From assembly GCA_938027385.1 (NCBI GenBank), contig CALJBF010000075.1, positions 1 through 6,209 on the forward strand: DNA of 6,209 bases, in the 5' to 3' direction. Position numbers and translations under genes: made by a program. The notes under the pieces are model-generated. The model was given only the letters and a program-made list of their open reading frames with translations, made no database searches and was not told where the DNA came from. The DNA comes from an uncultured Porphyromonadaceae bacterium (GTDB lineage: Bacteria; Bacteroidota; Bacteroidia; Bacteroidales; Muribaculaceae). Positions 5,897 to 6,209 of the stretch are shown here, piece after piece (positions within the stretch are counted from its first letter, which is position 1; each line of letters starts with the position of its first letter).

Positions 5897-6209
5897 ATGA
5901 AAAAACCGGTTAGCAAACTTTCCTTCACCAAAGCCGCAATGGCCGCTTTGGCAATGTCGGCACCTGTGATGGTGCTGGCTCAGGACGGTACCCTCACGGG
6001 CACAGTGGTCGACGATCAGGGCGAGCCTCTGATCGGCGCCGTAGTGCAGGTCGTGGGCACTTCCAAGGCCGTCACCACTGACATCGACGGTCACTTCATA
6101 ATCTCGGCTCCCGCCGGAAAGACCCTCAAGGTCTCGTATGTCGGATATGATCCCGCCTCGATGAAGATTTCGGCCGGCAAGACCGTATATGACTTCAAGC
6201 TCGACTCTG
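5897..6209 (+). CDS. SusC-like TonB-dependent outer-membrane receptor, N-terminal part only
   Basis: The 104 visible codons encode a signal peptide (1-28, likely cut after VLA) and the N-terminal carboxypeptidase-regulatory-like beta-sandwich that begins SusC/RagA receptors. The diagnostic line is GTVVDDQGEPLIGAVVQVVGT, then TDIDGHFIISAP, then LKVSYVGYDPASMKI. These receptors form a 22-strand barrel in the outer membrane and import oligosaccharides with a SusD-like lipoprotein lid, powered by TonB-ExbBD. Plug and barrel lie beyond the right edge, and family members are usually about 1,000 residues. The ATG at 5897 opens the signal peptide directly. A susD partner would be expected immediately downstream. 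The glycan substrate cannot be read from this domain, and the gene is separated from the previous one by a strong terminator. Confidence 0.9.
   Translation, partial: MKKPVSKLSFTKAAMAALAMSAPVMVLAQDGTLTGTVVDDQGEPLIGAVVQVVGTSKAVTTDIDGHFIISAPAGKTLKVSYVGYDPASMKISAGKTVYDFKLDS

Overview
The window looks like a piece of a Bacteroidales chromosome, probably a gut lineage such as Muribaculaceae or a relative. The family placement is inference. Four things support Bacteroidota: a SusC-type TonB-dependent receptor start at the right edge, a DUF6377-type membrane-bound regulator, promoter boxes fitting the TAnnTTTG -7 consensus, and gene starts without Shine-Dalgarno sequences. Two secreted proteins also carry short C-terminal tails of the type seen in this phylum.

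Layout from left to right. Positions 1-209 are non-coding and hold palindromic REP-like elements, including an apparent inverted pair cut by the left edge. Positions 210-1904 (minus) encode a membrane-spanning regulator with a periplasmic TPR part and a cytoplasmic helix-turn-helix. Positions 1905-2162 hold its leader and promoter and a long inverted repeat. Positions 2163-4160 (minus) encode a secreted beta-helix protein whose Asp triad and spacing match GH87 alpha-1,3-glucanases. Positions 4161-4570 are an AT-rich divergent intergenic region with a duplicated promoter-like module. Positions 4571-5482 (plus) encode a secreted protein of unknown function with strongly C-biased codons, closed by a strong intrinsic terminator at 5497-5539. 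Positions 5540-5896 are a GC-rich leader with hairpins. Positions 5897-6209 (plus) are the first 104 codons of a SusC-like receptor that runs off the right edge.

Taken together, a regulator of the glycan-sensing type, a likely alpha-1,3-glucanase, an unknown exported protein and a SusC transporter suggest the edge of a polysaccharide utilization locus for an alpha-1,3-linked glucan. The separate promoters and the strong terminator mean these genes are not one operon, so the functional link is a hypothesis. The most novel items are the 303-residue exported protein, the compact GH87-like enzyme, the duplicated promoter module and the REP/BIME-like elements.
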